Positions 37,498 to 45,859 of a stretch of DNA of 64,000 bases are shown in pieces (position 1 is the first letter of the stretch; each line of letters begins with the position of its first letter). The notes beneath the pieces were generated by a model. It was not told the origin of the DNA. It saw only the letters and a program-made list of their open reading frames with translations, and did no database searches. The translations under genes were made by a program, and so were the position numbers. The stretch lies in contig NZ_CP048834.1 in the NCBI RefSeq assembly GCF_012971745.1, forward strand, positions 6,222,189 to 6,286,188, read 5' to 3'. Source of the stretch: Starkeya sp. ORNL1 (lineage in GTDB: Bacteria; Pseudomonadota; Alphaproteobacteria; Rhizobiales; Xanthobacteraceae).

Positions 37498-37989
37498 ATG
37501 ATCCGCACCAATATCGCCCGCGCCTTCATCGGCGCCGCGCTCATTGCCGGCATCGCCGGCACCTTCGCCACCCCGGCCGACGCGCAGGCGCGCCGCATGG
37601 CCGCCGGCACGCTGGCATGCCGCGGCAGCTCCTCCGTCGGCTTCATCATCGGCTCCAGGCGCGTTCTCGACTGCACCTTCCGCTCGGTCCGCGGCTATCA
37701 AGCCAGCTATGAAGGTTCGATCCGCCGCTGGGGTCTCGATCTCGGCGTCACCGGCCGCAACGTTTTGCTCTGGAGCGTGCTGGCGCCAACCCGCGCGCCT
37801 CGTCCGGATGCGCTGAACGGCACCTATGTCGGCGTGTCCGGCAGCGTCGCGCTCGGCCTCGGCGTCGCCGGCAATGCGCTGGTCGGCGGTTCGAACCGCA
37901 CCATCACCCTGCAGCCGATCAGCGTCGAAGGGCAGACCGGAGTGAACCTCGCGCTGGGCGTCGGCGACCTGACGCTGCGCGGCCGCTGA
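37498..37989 (+). CDS. DUF992 secreted protein, first of a tandem pair
   Basis: 163 residues with a signal peptide (MIRTNIARAFIGAALIAGIAGTFATPADAQ). The mature part is a DUF992 domain: GTLACRGSSSVGFIIGSRRVLDCTF with two conserved cysteines, RRWGLDLGVTGRNVLLWSVLAPT, YVGVSGSVALGLGVAGNALVGGSNRTITLQPISVEGQTGVNLALGV. Function of the family is unknown; members are periplasmic or surface. AAGGAG precedes the ATG by 9 bases. The neighbour 200 bases on is a close paralogue. Confidence 0.88.
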   Translation: MIRTNIARAFIGAALIAGIAGTFATPADAQARRMAAGTLACRGSSSVGFIIGSRRVLDCTFRSVRGYQASYEGSIRRWGLDLGVTGRNVLLWSVLAPTRAPRPDALNGTYVGVSGSVALGLGVAGNALVGGSNRTITLQPISVEGQTGVNLALGVGDLTLRGR

Positions 37990-38014
37990 TTTCCAGTCGA
38001 CGCCTGCATTTCCC

Positions 38015-38043
38015 ACGGCCCCGCTTCTATGTCGCGGGGCCGT
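38015..38043 (+). terminator. intrinsic terminator after the first DUF992 gene
   Basis: The stem ACGGCCCCGC/GCGGGGCCGT is followed by TTACGTTTTTC. It separates the two DUF992 genes into independent transcripts. Confidence 0.85.
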
Positions 38044-38186
38044 TTACGTTTTTCTCAAGCCTTGGGATGCATCGTGCGCGGCGGCCCGGCCGGCTGCGCA
38101 GGTATCACGTTCCTGAGCGTCGGCCCCTTGCTTCCCCTCGCATCCGGCGTCCGCCGGAGCCGCCGACCATCCAGGAGATTTCGACC

Positions 38187-38681
38187 ATGATCCGCACTGC
38201 ACTTGCCCGCGCCGCGATGGCGGCCGCGCTGGTGGCCTGCGTTGCCAGCTTCTTCGCCGCACCGGCCGCCGCCGATACCGCCCGCCGGGTCGAGGTCGGC
38301 GTGCTGGCCTGCAAGGGCGCCGATTCCGTCAGCTTCATCGTCGGCTCGCACCGCGTGCTCGACTGCACCTTCAAGTCCAGGACCGGCAAGGTGTCGGCCT
38401 ATCACGGGCTGATCCGCCGCTGGGGCCTCGATGTCGGCGTCACCGGGTCCAACATGCTGTTCTGGACCGTCTTCGCCCCGACCCGCGCGATCTCGCCGTC
38501 GGATCTCGACGGCAGATTTGTCGGCGTGTCCGGCAGCATCGCGGTCGTGGTCGGCGGCGCCGCCAATGTGCTGCTCGGCGGCTCCAACAGGACCATCATG
38601 CTGCAGCCGCTCAGTCTCGAGGGCCAGACCGGCGTGAACCTCGCGGTCGGCGTCGGCTCGATCGACCTGATCCGGCAGTAA
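38187..38681 (+). CDS. DUF992 secreted protein, second of a tandem pair
   Basis: 164 residues. Signal peptide MIRTALARAAMAAALVACVASFFAAPAAAD, then the same DUF992 fold as the upstream gene: VLACKGADSVSFIVGSHRVLDCTF, LIRRWGLDVGVTGSNMLFWTVFAPTR, GGSNRTIMLQPLSLEGQTGVNLAVGV. The two are so similar along their length that a local duplication is the simplest origin. AGGAG lies 10 bases before the ATG. Function unknown. Confidence 0.88.
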   Translation: MIRTALARAAMAAALVACVASFFAAPAAADTARRVEVGVLACKGADSVSFIVGSHRVLDCTFKSRTGKVSAYHGLIRRWGLDVGVTGSNMLFWTVFAPTRAISPSDLDGRFVGVSGSIAVVVGGAANVLLGGSNRTIMLQPLSLEGQTGVNLAVGVGSIDLIRQ

Positions 38682-38707
38682 TCCCGCCTTATCACCACTG
38701 ATCGGAG

Positions 38708-38738
38708 GACGGTCCCGCGGTCCTGCTGCGGGGCCGTC
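38708..38738 (+). terminator. intrinsic terminator after the second DUF992 gene
   Basis: The stem GACGGTCCCGC/GCGGGGCCGTC (one G-T pair) is followed by GGCGTTTTT. Same design as the terminator of the first DUF992 gene, supporting duplication of gene plus terminator. Confidence 0.82.
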
Positions 38739-38910
38739 GGCGTTTTTCACGTATCGTTGCAGTGCACGACTGCCACCTTGTGCGCCGGCTCCAATGGGCA
38801 GACGATTGCCCCAAGGTCGACGCCAATCGACTGCATGCGCCGACCGAAAAATCGGTACCCCGCTTCGCGGTCCCGCGAGCGCTGAGAGGTGCCGGGCTAG
38901 GAGGCGACCC

Positions 38911-40983
38911 ATGGAGACTCCCCAATCAGCATCCACTGCCGGAGACCGTCCGGTGCGGGCCAGAGCCGGGGCCGGCGGCACACGCGCCATCGCGCTCGTC
39001 GGCCCGTTCCAGAGTGGCAAGAGCACGCTTCTAGAAGAAATATTGGCCCGCACCGGCGCCATTCCCCGTGCCGGATCTGTAGATGCCGGCACCAGCGTCG
39101 CGGACGGTTCCGCGGAGGCCCGTGCCCATCGCATGAGCTGCGAGCTCACGGTGGCCACCACGCGCTATCTCGACGAAGAATACAGCTTCATCGACTGCCC
39201 CGGCTCGATCGAGTTCCTGCAGGAAATGCGCGGGGCGCTGCCGGCGGTCGACGCTGCCGTGGTGGTGTGCGAGGCCGATGAGCGCAAGCTGCCGCAGCTC
39301 CAGCTGATCTTGCGCGAGCTGGAAGAGGCGAAGCTGCCTCATCTGATCTTCCTCAACAAGATCGACAAGGCTGACAAGCGCCTGCTCGAAGCCTTGAGCA
39401 TATTGCAGCCGGCCTCCAGCGTGCCGTTGCTGATGCGGCAGATTCCGATCTGGAAGGACGGCATCGTGGTCGGCTTCGTCGACCTCGCGCTGGAGCGTGC
39501 CTTCGTCTATCGCGAGCACGCGCCCTCCGAAGTGGTGCCGCTCGACGGCGACGAGCGCCTGCGCGAGCGCGATGCGCGCTTCTCCATGCTGGAGACGCTC
39601 GCCGACCATGACGACGCGCTGATGGAAGAGCTGCTCGAGGAGATCGAGCCGCCGCGCGACCGGGTGTTCGACGATCTCGCGAAGGAATTGTGCGAGGGCA
39701 GCGTCTGCCCGGTGATGATCGGCTCGGCGCTGCGCGGCAATGGCCTGTCGCGGCTCTTGAAGGCGCTGCGCCACGAGATTCCAGGCATCGCTGCCACCCG
39801 CGCCCGGCTCGGCATCAGTGCGGATGCCCCCAGTGCCTATGTGGTGAAGACCGTGCATGGCGGCCATGGCGGCAAGCTCTCCATTGCCCGGGTGCTCGCC
39901 GGCGAGATTGCCGAGGGCGCGCCGCTGGTGGGCGAGCTTGGCATCGCCGACCGGGTTTCGGGCGTGCTCGCGCTGTCCGGCAACGGGGCGCAGAAGCGCG
40001 GGCCGGCCGGCGCCGGCGAACTGGTCGGGCTCGCCCGGATCGACCACGCCGCGACCGGGGAGGTCATCTCCGCCCGCGGCGGCGCAAGCCGGCCGATCAA
40101 CCGGCCGGAGCCGGTGCTGTCGCTCGCCGTGGCGGCGCGTGACCGCAAGGACGAGGTGAAACTCGGCCTCGCCTTGTCGCGACTCGCGGAGGAGGATCCG
40201 TCGCTGATGGTGCGGCAGGACGCAGCGCGCGGCGAGATTCTGCTCGGCGGGCAGGGCGAGATGCATCTGCGCGTCGCGGTGGAGCGGCTGTCCGGCCGCT
40301 TCGGCGTGGCAGTGACGACGCGGGCGCCGCGCATCGGCTATCGCGAAGCCATCAAGCGCGGCACCACGCAGCGCGGGCGGCACAAGAAGCAGTCCGGCGG
40401 ACACGGCCAGTTCGGTGATGTGCTGATCGATGTCAAGCCGCTGGAGCGCGGCGAGGGCTTCCGCTTCACCGATGCCGTCACCGGCGGTGCCGTGCCCCGG
40501 CAATACATCTCCTCGGTGGAGGAGGGGGTGAAGGAAGCGCTGCAGCGCGGCCCGCTCGGCTTCCCGGTGGTCGACATCCATGTGACGCTGACGGACGGCT
40601 CCTACCACACGGTGGACTCGTCCGATCAGGCGTTCCGTGCTGCCGCGCGTATCGCGATTGCCGAGGCGTTGCCGAACTGCGTACCGGTGCTGCTGGAGCC
40701 GATCCACGAGCTCACCGTGGCGGTACCCGGCGAGGCGACGGCCAAGGTGAACGCCATCCTGTCAGCGCGCCGCGCCCAGATCCTCGGCTTCGAGCCGCGC
40801 CCCGGCTGGGGCGGCTGGGACATGGTGCGGGCGCTGGTGCCGGAGGCGGAGATTGGCGATCTCATCGTCGAATTGCGCTCGGCGAGCGCCGGCGCCGGCT
40901 ACTTCACCAGCCGCTTCGACCATATGGCCGAACTGGCCGGGCGGCAGGCGGAAGCCGTCGTGGCGGCGGCGAAGGCGGCGTGA
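38911..40983 (+). CDS. EF-G-like GTPase (FusA paralogue)
   Basis: 690 residues with the five-domain layout of elongation factor G. The GTP-binding motifs deviate from true EF-G: the P-loop is GPFQSGKST (EF-G has the HVDHGKT type), the switch-II segment is DCPGSIEF (EF-G: DTPGHVDF), and the NKID motif is intact. Domain IV (GRHKKQSGGHGQFGDVLI) and the RRAQILGFEP region of domain V are present. A perfect AGGAGG lies 6 bases before the ATG, fixing the start in a longer open frame. Probably not the main translocase; may be a ribosome-recycling or stress paralogue. Confidence 0.88.
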   Translation: METPQSASTAGDRPVRARAGAGGTRAIALVGPFQSGKSTLLEEILARTGAIPRAGSVDAGTSVADGSAEARAHRMSCELTVATTRYLDEEYSFIDCPGSIEFLQEMRGALPAVDAAVVVCEADERKLPQLQLILRELEEAKLPHLIFLNKIDKADKRLLEALSILQPASSVPLLMRQIPIWKDGIVVGFVDLALERAFVYREHAPSEVVPLDGDERLRERDARFSMLETLADHDDALMEELLEEIEPPRDRVFDDLAKELCEGSVCPVMIGSALRGNGLSRLLKALRHEIPGIAATRARLGISADAPSAYVVKTVHGGHGGKLSIARVLAGEIAEGAPLVGELGIADRVSGVLALSGNGAQKRGPAGAGELVGLARIDHAATGEVISARGGASRPINRPEPVLSLAVAARDRKDEVKLGLALSRLAEEDPSLMVRQDAARGEILLGGQGEMHLRVAVERLSGRFGVAVTTRAPRIGYREAIKRGTTQRGRHKKQSGGHGQFGDVLIDVKPLERGEGFRFTDAVTGGAVPRQYISSVEEGVKEALQRGPLGFPVVDIHVTLTDGSYHTVDSSDQAFRAAARIAIAEALPNCVPVLLEPIHELTVAVPGEATAKVNAILSARRAQILGFEPRPGWGGWDMVRALVPEAEIGDLIVELRSASAGAGYFTSRFDHMAELAGRQAEAVVAAAKAA

Positions 40984-41001
40984 CGGCATGATGAATCTGT
41001 G

Positions 41002-41026
41002 GGGCCGGTCCCCGGGGGGCCGGCCC
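41002..41026 (+). terminator. intrinsic terminator of the EF-G-like gene
   Basis: GGGCCGG paired with CCGGCCC, G/C-rich loop, followed by TCTTTTTC. It lies 18 bases after the stop codon. Confidence 0.88.
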
Positions 41027-41124
41027 TCTTTTTCTGGCAGCGCACGGCGAGTTGATGTGGCCGGTGTAACTTTCCACGCAGTCAGTCCGTATTGTCCGCA
41101 TCGACCCATTCGATGGAGACATCC

Positions 41125-42108
41125 ATGCTGATCCGCCGCCGCCCCTCATGGGAATTGCCGGAGAGCGCCGCCACGCCGGAGCATCTGTTCTTCTCGCGGC
41201 GCGCGCTGCTCGGTGCCGGCGCGGGGCTGGCCGCCTTTGCCGCGCTGCCGGCTACCGCCCAGGCGCAGGCGGTGGGGGACCCGTCCGGCGATCCGACCAA
41301 GGATCTCTATCCCGCCAAGAAGAATCCGGCCTACACGGTCTCGACGCCGGTGACGCCCGAGGACATCTCGGCGAACTACAATAATTTCTACGAGTTCGGC
41401 TCCGACCAGATGAATTATTCGGTGGCGCGCATCGCCGCGAAGATGCCGCGCCGGCCCTGGACGGTGAAGATCGACGGCCTCGTGGAGCAGGAGCGCGAAG
41501 TCGGCATCGACGACCTGATCCGTGCCATGACGCTGGAGGAGCGGCTCTACCGCCACCGCTGCGTCGAGGCGTGGTCGATGGTAGTGCCATGGACCGGCTT
41601 CCCGATGAAGGATCTGGTCGCCTATGCCAAGCCGCTCTCCGGCGCGAAATATGTGCGCATGGAAACCTTCCTGAACCCGAAGGTGGCGCCGGGGCAGAAC
41701 CGCTTCGTCTATCCCTGGCCCTATGTCGATGGCCTGACCATGGCCGAGGCAACCAATGAGCTCGCCTTCATGGTCACCGGCATCTATGGCAAGCCTGCCC
41801 CCAACCAGTATGGCGCGCCGTTGCGCCTCACCGTGCCGTGGAAGTACGGCTTCAAGTCGGTGAAATCGATCGTGCGCATCTCCTTCGTCGCTGAGCGGCC
41901 GGTCGGGCTGTGGGAGAAGGTGCAGGGCCGCGAATATGGCTTCTGGGCAAATGTGAACCCGGAGGTTGCGCATCCGCGCTGGAGCCAGGCCAGCGAGCGC
42001 GACATCGGCACCGGCGAGCGGCGCCCGACCTTGCTCTATAATGGCTATGCCGAGCAGGTGGCTCCGATCTATGCCGGCCTCGACAAGACCGAGAAGCTCT
42101 TCATGTGA
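41125..42108 (+). CDS. msrP: periplasmic methionine sulfoxide reductase, molybdoenzyme subunit
   Basis: 327 residues. MsrP (YedY) repairs oxidised methionine in periplasmic proteins using a molybdopterin cofactor. A Tat-type signal (SRRALLGAGAGLAAFAALPATAQA) follows the characteristic start MLIRRRPSWELPESAATPE. The molybdenum ligand is C146 in YRHRCVEAWSMVVPW, and the conserved GAPLRLTVPWKYGFKSVKS and FWANVNPEV segments are present. GGAG sits 6 bases before the ATG at 41125. The usual membrane partner gene msrQ is not adjacent; the next gene is an antiporter. Confidence 0.93.
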   Translation: MLIRRRPSWELPESAATPEHLFFSRRALLGAGAGLAAFAALPATAQAQAVGDPSGDPTKDLYPAKKNPAYTVSTPVTPEDISANYNNFYEFGSDQMNYSVARIAAKMPRRPWTVKIDGLVEQEREVGIDDLIRAMTLEERLYRHRCVEAWSMVVPWTGFPMKDLVAYAKPLSGAKYVRMETFLNPKVAPGQNRFVYPWPYVDGLTMAEATNELAFMVTGIYGKPAPNQYGAPLRLTVPWKYGFKSVKSIVRISFVAERPVGLWEKVQGREYGFWANVNPEVAHPRWSQASERDIGTGERRPTLLYNGYAEQVAPIYAGLDKTEKLFM

Positions 42109-42276
42109 CTGCGCGATGACCTTCGCAGGTGCAATATAGTCGAGTGAAAGCGCCCGGCCGGCCGCTTTTCGACTGGATTTCTCTTGCGAAGCGCCCTCCC
42201 TGATACCATTTCGCCATGAGAGTGCCGGACTATCCGTGGGCTCGTTCAATTCAAGCCCGGAAGGAGAGCCCGCCTC

Positions 42277-43920
42277 ATGCCGCATCATGTGCCGTTGATC
42301 GCCACCATCTGCGTCGGCTTCCTGCTGGCGGCGATTTTCGGATATTTTGCGACCAGGCTCCGGCTCTCGCCCATTGTCGGCTATCTCGTCGCCGGCTTCG
42401 CCGTCAGCCCCTATACGCCGGGCTTCGTCGCGGACTCCTCGCTCGCCTCGCAGCTCGCCGAACTCGGCGTCATCCTCCTGATGTTCGGCGTCGGCCTGCA
42501 CTTCACCCCGCGCGACCTGATGCGGGTGTGGAACGTCGCGGTGCCGGGCGCCATCGGGCAGATCGCGGTCGCCTCGCTGTTCGGCCTCGGGCTTGCGCTG
42601 TGGTGGGGCTGGAGCATTGCCGGCGGCCTCGTCTTCGGCCTATCGCTCTCGGTCGCCTCCACCGTGGTGCTGCTGCGCGCGCTGGAGGACCGGCGCGAGC
42701 TGGAGACCGAGAATGGCCGCGTTGCCGTCGGCTGGCTGATCGTCGAAGACCTCGCCATGGTGCTGGTGCTGGTGCTGCTGCCGCTGCTCGGCAGCATCGC
42801 GAAAGGCGAGGGGACCAGCCTCGCCGACCTTGCCGCCTCCATCGCCACCACGCTCGGTGCGGTGGCGCTGTTCGTCGGACTGATGCTGGTGTTCGGCCGG
42901 CGCTCGGTGCCGTGGCTGCTGGCGCAAATGGCGCGCACCAATTCGCGCGAGCTGTTCACGCTGGCGGTGCTCGCCATCGCGCTGGGCATCGCCTATGGCT
43001 CGGCGGTGCTGTTCGGCGTGTCGTTCGCGCTCGGCGCCTTCTTCGCCGGGCTGGTGCTTGCCGAATCCGATCTCTCGCACCGCGCCGCCGAAGGTTCGCT
43101 GCCGCTGCGGGACGCCTTCGCGGTGCTGTTCTTTGTCTCGGTCGGCATGCTGTTCGATCCGTCGATCCTGCTGCGGCGGCCGCTCGACGTGCTGGCGGTG
43201 CTGGCGGTCATCCTGTTCATCAAGTCGATGGCCGCGGTCATCATCGTGCGGGCGCTCGGGCGCGGCGCGGGCATGGCCGGCATGGTGGCGGCGAGCCTGG
43301 CGCAGATCGGCGAATTCTCCTTCATCCTGATCGGCCTCGGCGTCGAGCAGGGGTTCGTGCCGGAGGATGCGCGCGGGCTGGTGGTGGCCGGCGCGCTGCT
43401 GTCCATCGCGCTCAATCCGTTCATGTTCCTGCTCTCCGACCGGCTGCGCAGAAGCCGTGAGGAGCCGGATCAGGAGGATGCCGGCGTTCCGGTCGGTCCG
43501 CACCGGCCGCATGGCGACGGGCCGGTGATCCTGGTCGGGCTCGGTCGCGTCGGCATGGTGGTGGCGGGTCAGCTTCGGCAGGCCAAGATGCCGGTGGTCG
43601 GCGTCGACCAGGACCGGCTCAAGATCGAGGCCTGGCGCAAGGCCGGGGGCAAGGGCGTGACGGCCAGCGGACCGCTGGACGAGATGCTGCAGGATGCCGG
43701 CGTCGACATTGCGCGGGTGCTGGTGGTGACGGTGCCGGACGAACTCCAGGGCGGGGCCATCGTCGAGGCGGCACGGCGGCGCCGCAAGGACCTCTTCATC
43801 GTCGCCCGCGGGCATAGCGAGGATGGCGTGGAGCACCTGCGCGCCCAGGGCGCCGATCTCGTTGTCTATGCCGAGCGCGAGGTTGCCAACCGTATGGTCG
43901 AGAACATTCTCGCCGGCTGA
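42277..43920 (+). CDS. ybaL: YbaL/Kef-type monovalent cation:proton antiporter (CPA2) with TrkA-N domain
   Basis: 547 residues. About 12 membrane helices in the first 390 residues form the CPA2 antiporter (LSPIVGYLVAGFAVSPYTPG, FGLSLSVASTVVLLRALED, FALGAFFAGLVLAESDLSH). The C-terminal cytosolic part begins with a nucleotide-binding TrkA-N fold (ILVGLGRVGMVVAGQL) that gates transport. Family members exchange K+ or Na+ for protons and protect against electrophiles or acid. GGAGAG lies 8 bases before the ATG. It follows msrP on the same strand with a gap of 168 bases; a common transcript is unlikely. Confidence 0.9.
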   Translation: MPHHVPLIATICVGFLLAAIFGYFATRLRLSPIVGYLVAGFAVSPYTPGFVADSSLASQLAELGVILLMFGVGLHFTPRDLMRVWNVAVPGAIGQIAVASLFGLGLALWWGWSIAGGLVFGLSLSVASTVVLLRALEDRRELETENGRVAVGWLIVEDLAMVLVLVLLPLLGSIAKGEGTSLADLAASIATTLGAVALFVGLMLVFGRRSVPWLLAQMARTNSRELFTLAVLAIALGIAYGSAVLFGVSFALGAFFAGLVLAESDLSHRAAEGSLPLRDAFAVLFFVSVGMLFDPSILLRRPLDVLAVLAVILFIKSMAAVIIVRALGRGAGMAGMVAASLAQIGEFSFILIGLGVEQGFVPEDARGLVVAGALLSIALNPFMFLLSDRLRRSREEPDQEDAGVPVGPHRPHGDGPVILVGLGRVGMVVAGQLRQAKMPVVGVDQDRLKIEAWRKAGGKGVTASGPLDEMLQDAGVDIARVLVVTVPDELQGGAIVEAARRRRKDLFIVARGHSEDGVEHLRAQGADLVVYAEREVANRMVENILAG

Positions 43921-43956
43921 TCTTTCGCAGCTGATGTGCGCCGCACAAAAGAAAAA

Positions 43957-43980
43957 GCCGGGCTCTTGGAAGAGCCCGGC
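43957..43980. terminator. 11-bp perfect hairpin after ybaL
   Basis: GCCGGGCTCTT-GG-AAGAGCCCGGC, preceded by AAAAA and not followed by a T-run on the plus strand. It lies 36 bases after the ybaL stop; as a terminator it would be strongest in the opposite direction. The rest of 43981-44261 contains no gene. Confidence 0.6.
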
Positions 43981-44261
43981 AAGTCTCGCCGCCTGAGCGG
44001 CGAACCTTCCAGAGGGGAACAGCCAACGCACAAGGTGCGCGGCTCCCCCCTGATATGCTCACCAATCAGGCTTATTGCAATGCAGAATGCCCGCATAGCA
44101 GGCATGCGTCAGGCGGGATGGTTCGATATCTGCGGCAATTTGCCCAGAAATACATCAGAATGACATGTTGCCTCCCGGCTTGCTGGGGGAGGGTGTGACA
44201 TGGTCTGCGTTGCGCTAAATTCCGCCGGCGCAGCCCGCAGAGGCTGAGATGGAGGCCGGCC

Positions 44262-44789
44262 ATGACGACCCTTTATCGGGCTTTCCTGCTCGCGACGCTT
44301 GCCACCGTTCAAGTCTTGGCAGGGGCACCTGTACAGGCGGCCTCGCCGCTGATCGTGGCGGTGCCGGATATCGGCTTTTCGGATTCCTCCGGCGAAGCAA
44401 AGAATCAGGACGCCGATCATCGGCAGCGGCTCCATGCGCTGGCCGACGGGCTCAGGGCCGACATCGCCAAAGACGGGCAGGTCGCCAGCCTGGCGCTGAG
44501 CTGCGGCACAATGCCATGCCGGCTCGATGGCGGCGAAGTGGGGCGGCTCAGGTCGCAGGCGCACGATGCCGGCGCTGCGTTCATCGTGCTGTGCGGCGTG
44601 CACAAGATGAGCACGCTGGTGATGGCGATGAAGGTCGACGTGTTCGAGGTCGACAGCGGCCGGCTCGTCACCTCGAAGCTGCTCAGCTTCCGCGGCGACA
44701 ATGACGAGGGCTGGCGGCGCGCCGGGGTGTTCGTGGCGCAGGAGGTCGCGGATGCGATCGCAAAGCCGAGTGGTGCGGCGCCGCGGTAG
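44262..44789 (+). CDS. DUF2380 secreted protein
   Basis: 175 residues with a signal peptide (FLLATLATVQVLAGAPVQAA). The mature part matches DUF2380 in style: IVAVPDIGFSDSSGEAKNQDADHRQRLHALADGLRADI near the start, a CGTMPC pair, and FIVLCGVHKMSTLVMAMKVDVFEVDSGRLV. Family function is unknown, but it is usually periplasmic. GGAGG lies 10 bases before the ATG. Single gene; an interspersed repeat follows. Confidence 0.8.
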   Translation: MTTLYRAFLLATLATVQVLAGAPVQAASPLIVAVPDIGFSDSSGEAKNQDADHRQRLHALADGLRADIAKDGQVASLALSCGTMPCRLDGGEVGRLRSQAHDAGAAFIVLCGVHKMSTLVMAMKVDVFEVDSGRLVTSKLLSFRGDNDEGWRRAGVFVAQEVADAIAKPSGAAPR

Positions 44790-44833
44790 CGGCTTCCAGA
44801 CTTGGCGTCATCCCGGCCGCAGGCGAAGCCGGA

Positions 44834-44904
44834 GAGCCGGGATCGCAAGAAAGCGAAGAGCGTTTGCGCGATCCCGGATCAGCCTTCGGCCGTCCGGGAT
44901 AACG
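44834..44904. repeat. REP-like interspersed palindromic element, copy B
   Basis: GAGCCGGGATCGC on the left, then GCGATCCCGGATC, then GGCCGTCCGGGATAACG, closely like 35184-35258. It lies between the convergent DUF2380 and lsrB genes. Confidence 0.7.
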
Positions 44905-44927
44905 TCCCGAGCTAAGGGAGAAGGGGC

Positions 44928-45851
44928 TCAGAAGCTCCAGCGTTGCGCCTTCGCCACCAGGAAGTCGCGGAATACCTGGATGCGCGCCACCGAGCGCATT
45001 TCCTGCGGATAGACGAAATAGGCGTCGAGCGTCGGGGTGGGGCGCTCGGCGAACAGTTGTACCAGCGTTGCCGAATCCTCGAGCAGGTAGTCGGGAACGA
45101 TGCCGATGCCGACGCCGCGCTCCACCGCGCGCTTGAGGCCCAGCACGTTGTTGACCGAGAGCGCCGGTACGCGGCCGTCCTTGCCGTCTTCGATCCCGGC
45201 CCGCTCCAGCCAGTTCAGCGCCTGGAAATAGGACGGGATCGGCCCGCCGAGCAGGATGATGCGGTGCTTGTCGAGTTCCTCCAGCGTGCGCGGATGGCCG
45301 TTGCGCTTGAGGTACTCCGCCGAGGCGAAGGCGTGGAAATGCACGGTGAACAGCTTCCGCTGGATCAGGTCCGGCTGCACCGGCTGGCGCAGGCGGATGG
45401 CGACGTCGGCCTCGCGCATGGCGAGGTCGAGCTCCTCGTCGGTGAGGATCAGCGTGATGCGGATGTCCGGATAGAGCTCCAGGAACTCGCCGATGCGCGC
45501 GGTGAGCCAGTGCGTGCCGAGGCCCATGGTGGTGGTGACGCGCAGTTCGCCGTTCGGCTTCTCGCGGCTGTCGGTGAGCTTGGCGCGCGCCGCCTCCAGC
45601 TTCATGAAGACTTCGTGCGCGGTCCGGTACAGCAGGTCGCCCTGCTCGGTGAGGATCAGCCCGCGGGCATGACGATGGAACAGCGGGATGTTGAGTTCCT
45701 GTTCCAGCGCCGAGACCTGCCGGCTCACAGCCGACTGCGACAGCCCCAGCGCCTCGCCGGCATGGGTGAACGACCCTGCCTCGGCAGCGACGTGGAAGAC
45801 CTTCAGCTTGTCCCAGTCCATGTCACGTGCCCGCGGCTTTGCCCCCTCCAT
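44928..45851 (-). CDS. lsrB: LysR-type regulator of the LsrB/VtlR group
   Basis: 307 residues. The N-terminal helix-turn-helix (MDWDKLKVFHVAAEAGSFTHAGEALGLSQSAVSRQVSALEQ) closely matches LsrB of Sinorhizobium and VtlR of Brucella, and the effector domain follows to the end. In rhizobia LsrB controls oxidative-stress and envelope genes. It follows trxB by 8 bases, the same order as in rhizobia. AGGCGG lies just before the ATG at 45851; most relatives would start 10 codons later at 45821 (MDWDKL), so both are possible. Confidence 0.85.
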   Translation of the reverse strand: MEGAKPRARDMDWDKLKVFHVAAEAGSFTHAGEALGLSQSAVSRQVSALEQELNIPLFHRHARGLILTEQGDLLYRTAHEVFMKLEAARAKLTDSREKPNGELRVTTTMGLGTHWLTARIGEFLELYPDIRITLILTDEELDLAMREADVAIRLRQPVQPDLIQRKLFTVHFHAFASAEYLKRNGHPRTLEELDKHRIILLGGPIPSYFQALNWLERAGIEDGKDGRVPALSVNNVLGLKRAVERGVGIGIVPDYLLEDSATLVQLFAERPTPTLDAYFVYPQEMRSVARIQVFRDFLVAKAQRWSF

Positions 45852-45859
45852 GACCGCCT

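Noticed and set aside
42216..43460. A 414-residue plus frame overlapping ybaL
   Set aside because: Arginine-rich shadow of the antiporter gene with no membrane helices.
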